Source: Apostichopus japonicus (Eukaryota > Echinodermata > Holothuroidea > Aspidochirotida > Stichopodidae). Taken from it: DNA of 64,000 bases. A program made the position numbers and the translations under genes. Location: the NCBI RefSeq assembly GCF_037975245.1, contig NC_092577.1, forward strand, positions 11,722,013 to 11,786,012, read 5' to 3'. Shown here piece by piece: positions 12,601-22,427 of the stretch (position 1 is the first letter of the stretch; every line of letters begins with the position of its first letter). The notes below the pieces were generated by a model. That model saw nothing but the letters and a program-made list of their open reading frames with translations, was not told where the DNA came from and did no database searches.

Positions 12601-15600
12601 CAGCTGGTATGATATGCTCTTGTTAACTTCCCTTTTATTTGTAGATTTTGCATCGCGATGGAGCCGGGGGGCTATAATAAGAGGTGGGAAGTTTGCCACA
12701 GTTTCCCAACCCCTATCAAGTTGGAATTTTACTTTCACTTGTATGTATGTATGCATGTATGTGTGTATGTATGTATTTTAGATCCTCCTGCAAGCAGGAA
12801 ATCGCGAAGAAGCCTGATTGGCTTATCAAAGCTGCAAGCGGACCGAAGACAGTCTCTTACATTCATATTTAACGTCCATGATTATGAATCGTCAATTGTC
12901 AACAACTCTTTAACTGGACGACATGCATTAATCTTGGAGTGACTCGAACCCGGGACCTTATGATTGGAAGGCACCGGCGTTAACCACTGAGCTAACACTC
13001 CACTTTGTAGCACTTTAGCTATAGCGTTTGTAAATTGGAACTGATTAAATTTTTTGTTTTTATTAACCAACCCTCAAAGATAATAGAATGTTGGGCACAG
13101 GTGCGGAATACGGATGATGCCTGGAATACTCAGTATTGAGGTATTGAGTATTGAAGTCTGATTACCAACTTTGTCAACCTGTGATGTTGTCCAATATTAT
13201 TCTAGTGCCAATACTGGTTACACATTGTTTCCTTTGGTGCTCATTGACATGTTCAGATGAACCACAAAGGCAAACACTGAATTTGAAAAACATAATATAC
13301 CTAGGCTCAGAATCATTACAAGGACGATCACTCTCAAGCCAAGAAATGTAGTTGCACAAGTTTAATGTTTGCAAATGTCTATGTAACTTTCTTTACCCTG
13401 TTTAGGTATGGGTTTTAATGGCTTAAATAGCTGTTGAACTTTGCTGGAATTTCTTTTAGAATGCATCTGGCAACAGTATAGTGAAAAATCCATCATGGTG
13501 ATGGAACTAGAAATATGTTTGTTTTCGTTATAATATTTGAATCATTTATTGTAAGAAAAGAGGGGGAAAAAAAAAATTCTGAAAAGTACAGCAAACATTG
13601 ACAGTTAGGAAAACATTCCAAAAATTTTACATTTAACGAATAAATCAACAGAACTATTACAATGGGAGAGTAGAGGTGTTGAATCACATTTGACAAGATG
13701 GTGTCGCAATCCAACTTTTGGAGTAAGGGAGGGTCTAGCCAGTCATAATTGGTAAGATGGGGTTTTCAACAAACAGTGTGGAATATTTGTCTCTTCAAGA
13801 TAGTTGTCTGCCAATAGAATATTCAATTTTAACCTATTTTGTTCTCTTCTCATTCGGTAGTTATTTCAAAACTGTACCTGCATCGGACACAAAAGTTTTG
13901 AGGCAGAAACAGGGCCTTGTCCTGCAAACTGCATTGGCCAGGGCTGGCACATGTTACTCATATTTACAACGTATTTCCTGACTGGGATACAATTTTGTGC
14001 AGCAGTGTATGTCATATTTAGGTAAGTGGAGTTGTTTGGAAGTCCTCAAGTTTATGTTTAGTATAATGCCTAAACATGTTAAGGTAGAAAATCATTCAAA
14101 AGTTATGGCTTTGGCGTTAGTGGTTGTATCACTGACATCGTTTTGAAGGTGTTAGTATTTAGAAAAGAGACAAGTCAAAACTATTTCTGTACAGATGTCA
14201 TAGAAGGATTAATTCGATTTCTACTTTCCATACAAGAATTCTTAGTCATAGTTTTAATGAAGAATATGCTGGTGTTATCATTTCGTTTTACGGATTTCAT
14301 TTCAAAGATAAGGATATGTTAATAAAAGGGAGTGGGAACCAGATGTACTGTAATAGGATAATAATATAAAAATGAAAAGCAAATTATAACTCAGTTTGTT
14401 TGTAAACGGTTGAAGTGCTTCTGTTAGATTAAAGATCGCTGCATGGCAAATCAAACAATTTCTGAAAATTGTGTCTTCTTTAATTTTGGCAATGTACGAG
14501 CTCACACTTGCATTTTGCTTCAATTAATACTAAACACCCATTTCAGTTCTGAATAAAATGGATGGTTTCTGTCATTATTATTGTATTGTCATCCTGGAGA
14601 ACTCAGTTCTAACAGTAGCATTTCCAACCTCAAGAAGTGAATAAAAACCGAATGAAATTTATTGCTTGTTGCTTGATAAAAAAAGGCTTTTTGTAATTTA
14701 AATACCATACCAGCAACACACATGCATCGAATAGAGCACATATATGTAAACGATCATGAAGATCAACTGTCCAGAAAACTGGGCTTTAAATGTCCTCGGA
14801 TTTGAGTTTCAATGTTTTAAGAGCGATGCTAAAAACTGCTTTAAGTTTTCACAAATACTTCCCTGGGTAGTTCTAACCGCCCAAAATATTCCAAGACATA
14901 CATTGAATAGATGTCAGGTAGACAGTTTATCCTTGTCGTCAAGATAAAGCACTTTGAGGATGCCATGAAAATGCCGTATGAAGTTTGACATTAACTCACA
15001 ACTATTTTATCTGTTAACATTAAGAGATATTTAACATAAAGACATTAGCAGAGAGGTTGTTAACTAGTTTGACATATATTTGTAGAGTTTTATATTTATA
15101 ATAATAAATGAACAATGGAAAACTGACTGGGAAATATTAGACAATGGAATAGAGCAGAGAAATTTATGGCTAGAACGGGCTTCGAAACCAGTGACCTCTA
15201 GTGTACGAGCCCAGCAAAGAAATGTCTATGTAGGGATCGCCATCAACTAAGGGCTGGATAGCTCAGTTGGTAGAACGCTACATGGGTTTGTAATCCAAGA
15301 GGTAACTGGTTCAAATTCCTCTCTAGCCTTACATTACTTTGCTCTTTTCCATGGAGTATACCAGGAGAGGAATAATGTGAAAGAAATAATAATGCAATAT
15401 GTATCATTAAACACAACAGTGAATCGCAAATAGCTTGTAGAAAAGGTACAGTATACATTTACTTGCTATTAATTAAGAGTTCTACCTAATTGGTTTTGTC
15501 ATTCAATTGGTCATTACCTTTGGAGAAAAACATTACAATTGCAACCAACACTCTCTTTACCCCCCCCCCCCCCTCCCCTCCTCCAACCAAAGAAAACCCA

Positions 15601-16733
15601 GAAATATGAAGTTTTTTTTTTTCACCTTTCAGATCTTCTACAGGCTATCAACGGGTGCTTGCTTTAGCCCTTTTTGAACTTTTGTACCGTATTATAGGTG
15701 AGGATGCAATTTTTAGTCATAGAGTTAGAGTACATCTTCAGATTCATGTTTTGTCTACAGTACTTACATTGTTTTGTCAATGTGTGACGCATGGAGACTA
15801 TATAGTCTATTTGGTTAATGTTAAAGATGTGTAAGGTGAAATTTCTTGATCTGTATGTCCGCTCCAAAAAAAATTTCTAATAAAAAATTCAGGAATTATA
15901 AATCGGAAGGGATTTTTTAGTGGAGTTGTAGAGAGTACCTCATGTAAAAGAAGTTGTTTTTTCTAGAGATTACATATCTTCCTTTAGTATCTTGTCCATG
16001 CGCTCAAAATATTGACAAAATAAGAGAGTAACATTGATATAAATTATTGGGGAAGTTTTTCATTCTATTCTTGTAACGTTACAGCTTGAATATTCCTAAG
16101 ATAATTGTGAGGAGCTCATAAATCGTAGATATGGGCGACGGGAAAGAAGAAAATAAACCAACGATTATCGCATCTCACACTTAGTATAACATGTTGAATA
16201 TCTGCAAATGTTTCTACATAGAAATTCAAAGGTTACACTAACCAGATAGAAACATACGAAAATCGTGTAGAATTTTATCACCTTTTATAATTGTTATTAT
16301 ACTTTGTTCGAATCTGAAGAAGATGAAGATTTGATATTATTAAATGTTGAAAGTATAAAACTTGTTCCATCGTCATAATTTTGTTTCTTCTTCTTCTCTG
16401 TTTGCAGGTAATTTACCAGCTTTAGGCTACTTCAAATTCACCCTTAGTAGAGCTTGTCTTTTTTGGGCCAGCGAGACCGGAAAAGACAACATTTATCAAT
16501 ACAACTACGACGAGTGTGTAGTCTTCTCAGCTAACACTCATCACTTCTTCTTTACGTCGCTGATCATCCTCCTGAAATCATTCATACTAGTCTTCTTCGC
16601 AGTCGCTTTCTTCAGCACCAAATCTGAGTCAAACGAAATGACTATAGCGGATAGAGAAACGATCCGTTTTACGAGACTCGAGCTAGACGATGATGACTCT
16701 GTGGACCTGGACCCACCACCCACTCCTCTCTAG
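2878..16733 (+). CDS. Organic anion transporter (OATP/SLCO family), complete gene of 8 coding exons, 709 aa
   Basis: OATPs are plasma-membrane carriers for amphipathic organic anions such as steroid conjugates, bile-salt-like compounds, thyroid hormone and prostanoids. The coding exons are 2878-3664, 3950-4249, 9742-9903, 10665-10851, 12465-12606, 13861-14021, 15633-15697 and 16408-16733. Together they are 2130 nt including the stop, and every junction is GT-AG with matching phase. Hydrophobic segments fit 12 membrane spans (about residues 89-112, 129-149, 158-180, 224-246, 263-288, 305-328, 372-395, 417-434, 447-465, 552-575, 586-602, 648-672). The family signature near span 6 is seen as SRWWLGFL. 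The loop between spans 9 and 10 is Kazal-like and holds 11 cysteines (C468, C486, C490, C492, C501, C512, C516, C531, C533, C546, C550), the number known for OATPs. The length is normal for the family. The subfamily and substrate cannot be assigned by eye. Confidence 0.93.
3950..4249 (+). CDS. SLCO exon 2: spans 5-6 with the WWLGFL signature
   Basis: The acceptor is a T-rich tract ending tttacag at 3949. The glycine codon split across intron 1 joins cleanly to ILLISAAAG. The exon encodes spans 5 and 6, the RWWLGFL family signature and an acidic, Ser-rich intracellular loop ending before a gtaagt donor at 4250 (phase 1). If intron 2 were retained, the frame would run on into the minisatellite until a stop at 4666-4668. 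Confidence 0.92.
4310..9410 (+). repeat. G-rich 49-bp minisatellite (about 100 copies) filling SLCO intron 2
   Basis: The unit is 49 bp: a purine block of GGA/GGGG/GGT runs followed by a core containing acaacatactgtctattgg. The core recurs every 49 bases (for example 4354, then 4403) for about 5.1 kb, with a few units shortened by some bases. The plus strand has about 22 G and 4 C per unit. Variants are positional. A gtggttgtgggag form dominates about 4600-7540. A gataaggggg form becomes frequent after about 5100. A gtggtggtggggg form is confined to about 8430-9030. Three-unit (147-bp) higher-order blocks are visible near 7175-7480 and 8420-9030. Because 49 is not a multiple of 3, the apparent ORFs here are a by-product of the repeat. 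Confidence 0.97.
9742..9903 (+). CDS. SLCO exon 3: span 7 region
   Basis: The acceptor is ctggtactag at 9741. The exon completes the phase-1 codon from exon 2 and encodes KRCIPFLIKHINVVFLSLAL and onward through SLEGAILTGYLFFQPQF, the span 7 and LP4 region of OATPs. The donor is gtaaga at 9904, phase 1. The ORF reading past the donor ends in intronic sequence and is not part of the protein. Confidence 0.9.
9989..10265. mobile_element. MITE in SLCO intron 3 with 22-bp perfect terminal inverted repeats
   Basis: The 22-mer at 9995-10016 (beginning ccgcacactgcccgactg) is the exact reverse complement of 10239-10260. The interior is about 220 bp and has no coding potential. A TTA at 9986-9988 and again at 10266-10268 could be a 3-bp target duplication of PIF/Harbinger type, but the outermost bases of the two ends do not match well, so the exact limits are uncertain. 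It lies wholly within intron 3 and does not touch either splice site. Confidence 0.8.
10665..10851 (+). CDS. SLCO exon 4: spans 8-9
   Basis: The acceptor is cttctttctcgttag at 10664. The exon encodes ASVTLLPIIIGMLVSAF (span 8), a short basic loop, span 9 (ILMFNVLSLCISSALYTF) and the start of the large extracellular loop with C468. The donor is gtaagt at 10852 and the phase changes to 2, matching exon 5. Confidence 0.9.
12096..12281 (-). mobile_element. Truncated tRNA-derived SINE copy in SLCO intron 4
   Basis: This copy is visibly homologous to 12780-13004. Shared stretches include the segment starting gatcctcctgcaagcagg, the tatttaacgt region, and attaatcttggagtgactc. It ends around the box B remnant (aaactaggaacc) and lacks most of the tRNA-like head, so it is truncated at the element's 5' end on the minus strand. 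It is non-coding and has no effect on the exons as drawn. Confidence 0.7.
12465..12606 (+). CDS. SLCO exon 5: Kazal-like half of the extracellular loop
   Basis: The acceptor is ataattacag at 12464. The exon encodes the diagnostic Kazal-type core with PVCGSDGVTY and C-x3-C-x-C spacing (C486, C490, C492, C501, C512, C516). Kazal-like sequence between spans 9 and 10 is characteristic of OATPs, and the cysteines are known to be disulfide-bonded in the family. The potential N-glycosylation site NVT lies at residues 480-482. The donor is gtatga at 12607, phase 0, somewhat weak. Confidence 0.92.
12745..13004 (-). mobile_element. tRNA-derived SINE in SLCO intron 5 with recognisable A and B boxes
   Basis: Read on the minus strand, a box A (tagctcagtgg, 12984-12994) and a box B (ggttcgagtc, 12941-12950) have pol III promoter spacing. 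They are followed by a body shared with the copy at 12096-12281 and a tail of TACA/TATG-like simple repeat (plus-strand 12739-12778). This is the standard layout of a tRNA-derived SINE. Confidence 0.8.
13861..14021 (+). CDS. SLCO exon 6: end of Kazal-like loop and span 10
   Basis: The acceptor is cattcggtag at 13860. The correct frame reads LFQNCTCIG, then GPCPANC (C531, C533, C546, C550), then span 10 (MLLIFTTYFLTGIQFCAAVYVIF). The longer open frame over the same bases is a different, non-coding frame. QNCTC followed by an A/G-rich segment and C-P-x-x-C is the typical second half of the OATP loop. The donor is gtaagt at 14022, phase 2. Confidence 0.9.
15146..15205 (-). mobile_element. SINE fragment, inverted partner of 15251-15350
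   Basis: Read in reverse, this contains a box-B-like ggtttcgaagccc followed by ctagccat...ttgc/tctgctct...ttcc, which matches the 3' half of the tRNA-like unit on the plus strand at 15290-15350. The two lie head to head about 50 bases apart in SLCO intron 6. Confidence 0.55.
15251..15350 (+). mobile_element. tRNA-like SINE head in SLCO intron 6
   Basis: The tRNA-like part is 15251-15329. The ends gggctgg and ctagcct can form seven pairs with two wobbles. Box A (tagctcagttgg) and box B (ggttcaaattc) are good. A four-pair anticodon stem would present a TGT (Thr-like) loop. The D and T stems pair poorly and the unit is 79 nt, so this is more likely a SINE head or tRNA pseudogene than a working tRNA gene. 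The inverted relative just upstream supports a SINE. Confidence 0.6.
15633..15697 (+). CDS. SLCO exon 7: short exon for span 11
   Basis: This exon is 65 bases long, with acceptor tttcacctttcag at 15632 and donor gtgagg at 15698 (phase 2 in, phase 1 out). It encodes SSTGYQRVLALALFELLYRII, matching the conserved R-x-LA-x-G region of OATP span 11. It is too short to be found by ORF length alone. Phase and homology fix it. Confidence 0.88.
16408..16733 (+). CDS. SLCO exon 8: C-terminal exon with span 12 and stop
   Basis: The acceptor is tctgtttgcag at 16407. The exon encodes GNLPALGYFKFTLSRACLFW, the extracellular segment ending at C before span 12, then span 12 (FFTSLIILLKSFILVFFAVAFF) and an acidic cytoplasmic tail rich in D and P. 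The tail ends PPPTPL and does not look like a classical PDZ ligand. The TAG stop is at 16731-16733. Confidence 0.92.
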
Positions 16734-17075
16734 TGTGAAGTCATATAATTACCTTTGCTTCTTCATGCCAAGGTACATTCACTCACTGCTGTAAACACTG
16801 CCCTTTGCAGGATTATTCATTAGCCTAAGTACACTATGTCTTGTTAATGTCTGTCAAAGGTACGAACTTCCATTTCAAAACAAGGAAAACTGTAACTAAA
16901 GGTACATTGCGACGGTAATAGTCTAATAGAATTGTGTTCTTTATTCATATCCATATTCTTGTTGAAGAGATCTTTGGGTAAGATATATAATTAAGACATT
17001 CTGTTCCCTAGGAGATGAGCATTAATAGAAAGTGGGGTATCCAGCTCCGTAAAAATAAATAAATAAATAAATCGA
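16734..17075 (+). other. Probable 3'UTR of the transporter with AATAAA runs
   Basis: No coding follows the TAG. Four overlapping AATAAA hexamers at about 17048-17070 are the first strong polyadenylation signals after the stop, so the main 3' end may lie just beyond them. This is inferred from motif only, and a later site is possible. Confidence 0.45.
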
Positions 17076-19454
17076 AGGTTAGAAGGAAGAGAGAGAAAGA
17101 TTGAGGAGAAACAATTAGAAAAAAAGAACCAAAACAGCGCTAAACGAGATGACATGGAATATGGGATAAGTCTCTTTTAGATACAGGGTGTAACATCAAT
17201 TTTACAACCATCATACCGAATTCAATAGTGGTATCACTTACGGTTTCAGATGTCCAGGTCGAAGGTCAAGCCTTTTACTTCCAATGAGTACTTCAGGGCT
17301 CCAGACTTCTCTGTGTGATGTTACATATCAATATTCTAAAACGGGGATGAAGGGTCACATTACGTTTGAGAGAACAATAATGACTGAGGTTAAAATGGAC
17401 TCCTTTTGTGGGTGGAAAATTGCATCGATCAATAAGCTGAAACACATTCACCTGTGCTACGTAAGAAGATGGAATCTCGAAACGAGATCAAAGAAGAAGA
17501 TATGCTCTTCAAAACCAAATTCTACATAAAACAAATATAATAATGATCAGTTATCAACCGGTGACCATTCTCTGCACACAGGGAAATTGTTCTTTTGTGT
17601 CCTGCTTCGAAGCACTTGTACGGACAGTATGAGCAGTATGAATATCATGTTTCTATGTTCGGCACTGGTCCGTCTACGCATCTGTGGAGGAGTGATATGA
17701 ACATATCATACAGACAACAACAGTGTAGTTATGAATATGAGTATTCATTTTTTTAATATTTTCAAAAAACTTATAAAACAACTAAACCTCTTTCACAACT
17801 CTCCGTCTTCAAATGAAATGAATATTATCTGTGACTTGTTATCTGGTGTAAAGAAAGTTCTTTGCATTGATAAATTATGTACATTATGGTTTATTAATAT
17901 TTTTTATAAACGTCCTTTTGTCTATGCTCTGTAGAGACAAACGAAACTGTAATAGTTACCCACTAGCACTTACTAGCCCGTGGAAGAGGCCGACGTGGCT
18001 TTCAAAATACCGTAATAGAACCTGTGCGGTAGTCAGTTTAGTCAAATTTTATACTGTGTAAAAAGTCTCCTGACTGAACCGTTTTACACTGGAGTGATGA
18101 GGGAGTGTTGGAAGGGGAGAGGGTGGGGGCTGGAGGTAGCTGGGTGTGCTTCACTCTTCCCCAAGTTGTGCCCGTCACAGATTTCATTTATCTCTATATT
18201 AGTAGAATGACAACGGACAGTCTTCAATCTTTAAGAGGAATAGATAATATCGAGACTCGATTGAAGACATTGAAGATGGAATCAGTTTAAAGATATATTT
18301 ATATCTGTCAAAGGATGGAATTCTTACAAGAGTATGTGTTTTTGAAAGGAAATGCAACTTACAGTTCTTTCAGTGAGGAGGAGTCATCTTTTTGTTTTAA
18401 ATTATCAGTCTGTTTATCTTGTTTAAAGCAATTCACTTAAAAATGTACATATATTCATTCGCTTCTTATTTTTACAAAGCGCCTCAGATCAAAATAGTAC
18501 GAATATTGCCAAGATTATTTTTTGATATAAATCATAGCGTACAGTTTGCCATTTTTCAGTACATGTATTTTATGCATTATTGATATTTAATTGACATATG
18601 AGTCTAGTAAGCAAACTTATAAATGTAGAAATTCTTAACAATATTACAAAACACACACATATATGACTGAGGTTATGTATATTGCCATAACACATACATT
18701 TATAGGGGAGCGCACGTAATGTGAGCCTATTTTTCACAATGTAATTCGCAGTTTACAACTGTTTTGCTGTACAAGTACAGCAAAACGCAGTACAATCGTC
18801 TTTCGTTTGTTAGACACGTCTTCCAGCAGATAGTTTAACAATTAAAAATCTTTGCTTGTCAGCTTCCTATCACAAAAGGTGCTTCCCTTTCTTTACATAG
18901 CCTGTAAGGACAAGTCTTCCAACAAACATCGGTTTTATTGTTAATGCATGGTACAGACATTGTCATTCTTTGTTAAGAAGTCCCAACCAGACTAATAATA
19001 ATAAATATATTGCTATACAACTTATATTGCTATATAACTTAAAAAGTACTAAATATTTTATTTCATACTTGACATTTTCGTACTTGGGATAAAGTTTGTC
19101 AAAAAAGTACAGAGATTTATTCAAATTAAGATTTTACTTGATTATACCAATGTATCCTGCCTAATCCTATTTCTTCACTACTTGAACCTCAGTTATCCAA
19201 ATTTTTAGATATATTTGTAGTTTGCTATTTCCTATTTGCTTACTTTCCTATCATGATGTTAGCTATACTTGCACACTTAAGTCCTATAAGCCTTCCAAAG
19301 ACTTTGAATTGCATCCATTGCTGCTATTTACACAATATAATACTTTTCTGTAAAGTTTATTCCATTATAATGAATCGAACCTGTTGACAGTTGCATAAAA
19401 ACATATAGACTTCCTATGCAATGGGGTTTGTTCCCCGAAATTATATGTACTGTA
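17076..19454. other. Intergenic, no gene recognised
   Basis: The short open frames here are AT-rich and show no domains. One small perfect palindrome is present (12-base arms at 18761-18772 and 18775-18786, two-base loop). I see no transposon ends or RNA gene with confidence. Confidence 0.5.
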
Positions 19455-19519
19455 CTTGTATATAATAGATATATATACAGACACTCCTATATATATATAT
19501 ATATATTTCTATGTATATA

Positions 19520-19569
<50 letters not shown>

Positions 19570-19577
19570 TATAGTGA
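19455..19577. repeat. TA/ATAC microsatellite
   Basis: Interrupted (TA)n runs occupy about 19485-19574 and end directly at the tail of the SINE at 19578. The short peptide of repeated Y and I that appears open here is a reading of the microsatellite, not a gene. Confidence 0.9.
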
Positions 19578-19815
19578 AATCGTAGTGAGTTGGAAAATCC
19601 AGAACAGTGAAAAACTTCCAGCCTCCACCGGGATTCGAACCTGGGCCTCCCGCTTTTTATGCGGACACCCTAACCACTAGGCTATGGACTGTGTTTGTAT
19701 GTCCAGAGGTTCGAAACCTGTAAGGAAGGTCGCCATTCCACTGCAGGCGTTTGTCACCTGTATCGAACAATACTAGTTCTGTTATGGTGACATATGTAAC
19801 TTACTCTAGAAATCA

Positions 19816-19818
<3 letters not shown>
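19578..19818 (-). mobile_element. tRNA-derived SINE (family with gtagtgagtt tail), most complete copy
   Basis: On the minus strand, box A (tagcctagtgg, 19674-19684) and box B (ggttcgaatccc, 19630-19641) have normal spacing. An anticodon-like stem ccgc/gcgg encloses a 7-base loop. The 3' part ends in cactacgatttcac and abuts (TA)n. The same 3' part recurs at 19878, 20290-20390 and 20515-20600. Confidence 0.75.

Positions 19819-19877
<59 letters not shown>
19819..19877. repeat. (TA)n microsatellite, about 59 bp
   Basis: This is an uninterrupted AT dinucleotide run between the SINE at 19578-19818 and the next partial SINE-tail sequence beginning at 19878. Confidence 0.95.
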
Positions 19878-19882
<5 letters not shown>

Positions 19883-19884
19883 TG

Positions 19885-20283
19885 TAGTGAGTTGAGTAGA
19901 GAGTGAGTGAGTAGAGTGAGTAGAGAGAGTGAGTGAGTGAGTGGGAGAGAGAGTCAGTGAGTCAGTGAGTCAGTGAGTGAGTCAGTGAGTGAGTGAGTGA
20001 GTGAGTGAGTGAGTGAGTGAGTGAGTGAGTGAGTCAGTGAGTGAGTGAGTGAGTGAGTGAGTGAGTGAGTGAGTGAGTGAGTGAGTGAGTGAGTGAGTGA
20101 GTGAGTGAGTGAGTGAGTGAGTGAGTGAGTGAGTGAGTGAGTGAGTGAGTGAGTGAGTGAGTGAGTGAGTGAGTGAGTGAGTGAGTGAGTGAGTGAGTGA
20201 GTGAGTGAGTGAGTGAGTGAGTGAGTGAGTGAGTGAGTGAGTGAGTGAGTGAGTGAGTGAGTGAGTGAGTGAGTGAGTGAGTG
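19885..20283. repeat. (GTGA)n microsatellite, about 400 bp
   Basis: The repeat is degenerate at its left (agagtgag, gtcagtga interruptions to about 20040) and then nearly pure GTGA to 20283. It starts inside a SINE-tail sequence (gaaattgtagtgagttg) and ends next to another one (20290). The minus-strand open frame of repeated THSL residues is not a gene. Confidence 0.97.
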
Positions 20284-20287
20284 GAGA

Positions 20288-20392
20288 AATTGAAATTGTA
20301 GTGAGTTGAAAAATCCAGAACAGTGAAAAAAATTCCAGCCTGCACTGGGATACTAGTTCTGGTGAAATATTTGCCTTACTCTAGAGATCAAA
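20288..20392 (-). mobile_element. Internally deleted SINE copy
   Basis: Compared with 19578-19818, this copy keeps the tail (gtagtgagtt...ccagaacagtg), jumps from the start of box B (gggat) directly to actagttctg, and then keeps the far end (cttactctaga.atcaaaca). The deletion removes the tRNA-like head. Confidence 0.7.
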
Positions 20393-20512
20393 CATGATGC
20401 TAACCAACTTAATATCATTAGTGATTCCTAAAGCCGGATCTCGAAAGAGATACTTTAAGCAGACTGTTGAATGAAATGTAAGTTAACTACAAAGGCAAGT
20501 GAAGATAAGTAT

Positions 20513-20605
20513 AATTGAAATTGTAGTGAGTTGGAAAATCCAGAACAGTGAAAAAACTTCAGGCCTCCACCGGGATTCGAACCTGTATGCTGTATGCTGA
20601 CACCA
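20513..20605 (-). mobile_element. Truncated SINE copy of the same family
   Basis: The tail and box B (gggattcgaacc) are present as in 19578-19660. The similarity then breaks into a short tgtatgctg duplication and unrelated sequence. Confidence 0.65.
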
Positions 20606-20719
20606 TACAGCAACCTCATTTCTTCCTAGCACGGCTGGGCGCTCTGTTACCATGGCCACACTTTGAAAAGAGCTCCGTTTATGTACTTTCCCTACTTCTA
20701 TATATTGAGCACATGTATA

Positions 20720-20746
20720 CTTATATATATATATATATATATATAT
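20720..20746. repeat. Short (TA)n microsatellite
   Basis: A run of about 13 TA dinucleotides. Confidence 0.9.
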
Positions 20747-21180
20747 GTACGAAGTATGTTATCAGTAACGTTATTACGTATTATGATAGTTTCTATGATT
20801 TTAGTTATTCATTTACTTTCGTCCGGTAGGCACTTCTTACAAGTGTTCGAAATCAACAGTTCTGTTTGCGAACTATGCAAATTACGCTGAAGTACTTTAT
20901 GCATATTCATGAAACACCGCTAAATATGTATTCATATATGCGATTTTCAATATACTTAATCCTTTACACCACTTTGATCTGTTGTCTTTAAAGTTTTCTC
21001 CGCCGGAATCGTTGATGCAAATTGTCTTTTCTTTTATTATTTTTTTAATTTCTAAATTGAACAAACTCAATTTCAATCCAGACCATTTTCGTACAAGCAA
21101 ACTATCTATCTCAGCCTTCGACATATTTGCTGTAATTTCCTTTATATTTAAATATGAAAGGATGACGCCAATAAATTTTC

Positions 21181-21764
21181 TAGTGGATATCGGATTTGCA
21201 TTGACTCATTCTGTTTTCTTTTTTCGTTCTACATGTTATAATGAAGTGTTGTAAGCATATTGTCAAATTTGTTTTTGGCGTTGACTCATTCTTCGTTCTT
21301 TCTTTCGTCCAAATAGTTAAACAGGAGTGTCGTAAGCATATTGTCATTAGTGATTTGCGTTAAGTCATTCTGCTTTCTTTCAATTTTTGTTCTACATGTT
21401 ATACACTGAAGTTTGTAAGTAGTATATTGTAATCAATTGTTTGCGTTGGCTCATCTGCGTTCTTTCGTCCAACTAGTTACACAGGAGTGTTGTAAGCATA
21501 TTGTCATTAGTGATTTGCGTTAAGTCATCTTGCTTTCTTTCATATTTGTTCTACATGTTATACACTGAAGTGTTGTAAGCATATTGGCATTATTTGTTTG
21601 CGTTGACTCATTCTGCGTTCTTTCTTTCGTCCAACTGGTTACACAGGAGTGTTGTAAGCACATTGTCATTAGTGATTTGCGTTAAGTCATTCTGCTTTCT
21701 TTCATTTTTTGTTCAAATAGTTACACAGGAGTGTTGTAAACATATTGTCATTAGTGATTTGCGT
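21181..21764. repeat. Tandem array of about 160-bp dimeric units, left part
   Basis: Two related subunits of roughly 80 bp alternate. They share gtaagcatattgtcatt, tttgcgtt(a/g)a(g/c)tcatt and ctttctttc. Landmarks such as ctacatgttata recur about every 160 bases (about 21228, 21390, 21549). The array resumes at 22428 after an inserted element. Confidence 0.85.
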
Positions 21765-21767
21765 TAA

Positions 21768-22424
21768 AGGCATTGAAGACTCGCCCCAAACTGCGTGCGG
21801 CCATCTGAAAAAGTTAATTTTCTGTTGCTTGCAAGTGACGTTTTGTTCGTGTCGCTACAAAATGCAGACAGTAATGAAACGTGATATCTTGTTATCTTTA
21901 GCTGGACCTGAGATGTCCATGGCTGTATCGTTTGTACACTGTGCTGTATTGACCGCAGCTGTATGTACTGACTGTACACTAGTGTCTAATTACCGACGAT
22001 AGCAAGCTGTGTGTGTATTTTCTGGGATCGATGGTGGTGTCTAACACTTCTGTTACACCTCACTCGAAACTAGGTCAGATTACCGACATCAGACGTTTCT
22101 TTATTCGCGCTGTATGTACTGACTGTACACTAGTGTCTAATTACCGACGGTAGCAAGCTGTGTGTATTTTCTGGGATCGATGGTGGTGTCAAACACTTCT
22201 GTTACAACTCACTCGAAACTAGGTCAGATTACCGACATCAGACGTTTCTTTATTCGCGCTGTATGTACTGACTGTACACTAGTGTCTAATTACCGACGGT
22301 AGCAAGCTGTGTGTGTATTTTCTGGGATCGATGGTGGTGTCTAACACTTCTGTTACAACTCACTCGAAACTAGGTCAGATTACCGACATCAGACGTTTCT
22401 TTATTCGCGAGTCTTCACACCCTC
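21768..22424. mobile_element. Harbinger-like non-autonomous element carrying 3 x 150-bp repeats
   Basis: Terminal inverted repeats share tgaagactcgc plus partly matching outer bases (left aggcattgaagactcgc; right, reversed, gagggtgtgaagactcgc). TAA flanks both sides (21765-21767 and 22425-22427). The intact units of the surrounding array read gcgttaagtcatt across this point, so the empty site is known and the duplication is one TAA. A 3-bp TWA target is typical of PIF/Harbinger. No transposase is encoded. Confidence 0.8.
21961..22411. repeat. Three tandem copies of a 150-bp unit inside the element
   Basis: Units begin at 21961, 22112 and 22261 (spacing 151 and 149). They are almost identical over tgtactgactgtacactag, the tctgggatcgatggtggtg segment and ccgacatcagacgtttc. 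This points to recent internal amplification. Confidence 0.95.
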
Positions 22425-22427
22425 TAA

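Noticed and set aside
13757-13981. 74-codon frame over the Kazal-end exon
   Set aside because: It is the wrong frame; the frame giving QNCTC and CPANC, with correct splice phases, is the coding one.
15251-15329. Possible functional tRNA-Thr gene
   Set aside because: The D and T stems pair poorly, the length is 79 nt and an inverted relative lies next to it, so a SINE head or pseudogene is more likely.
20034-20345. 103-codon minus-strand frame of repeated THSL residues
   Set aside because: It is a translation of the GTGA microsatellite, not a gene.
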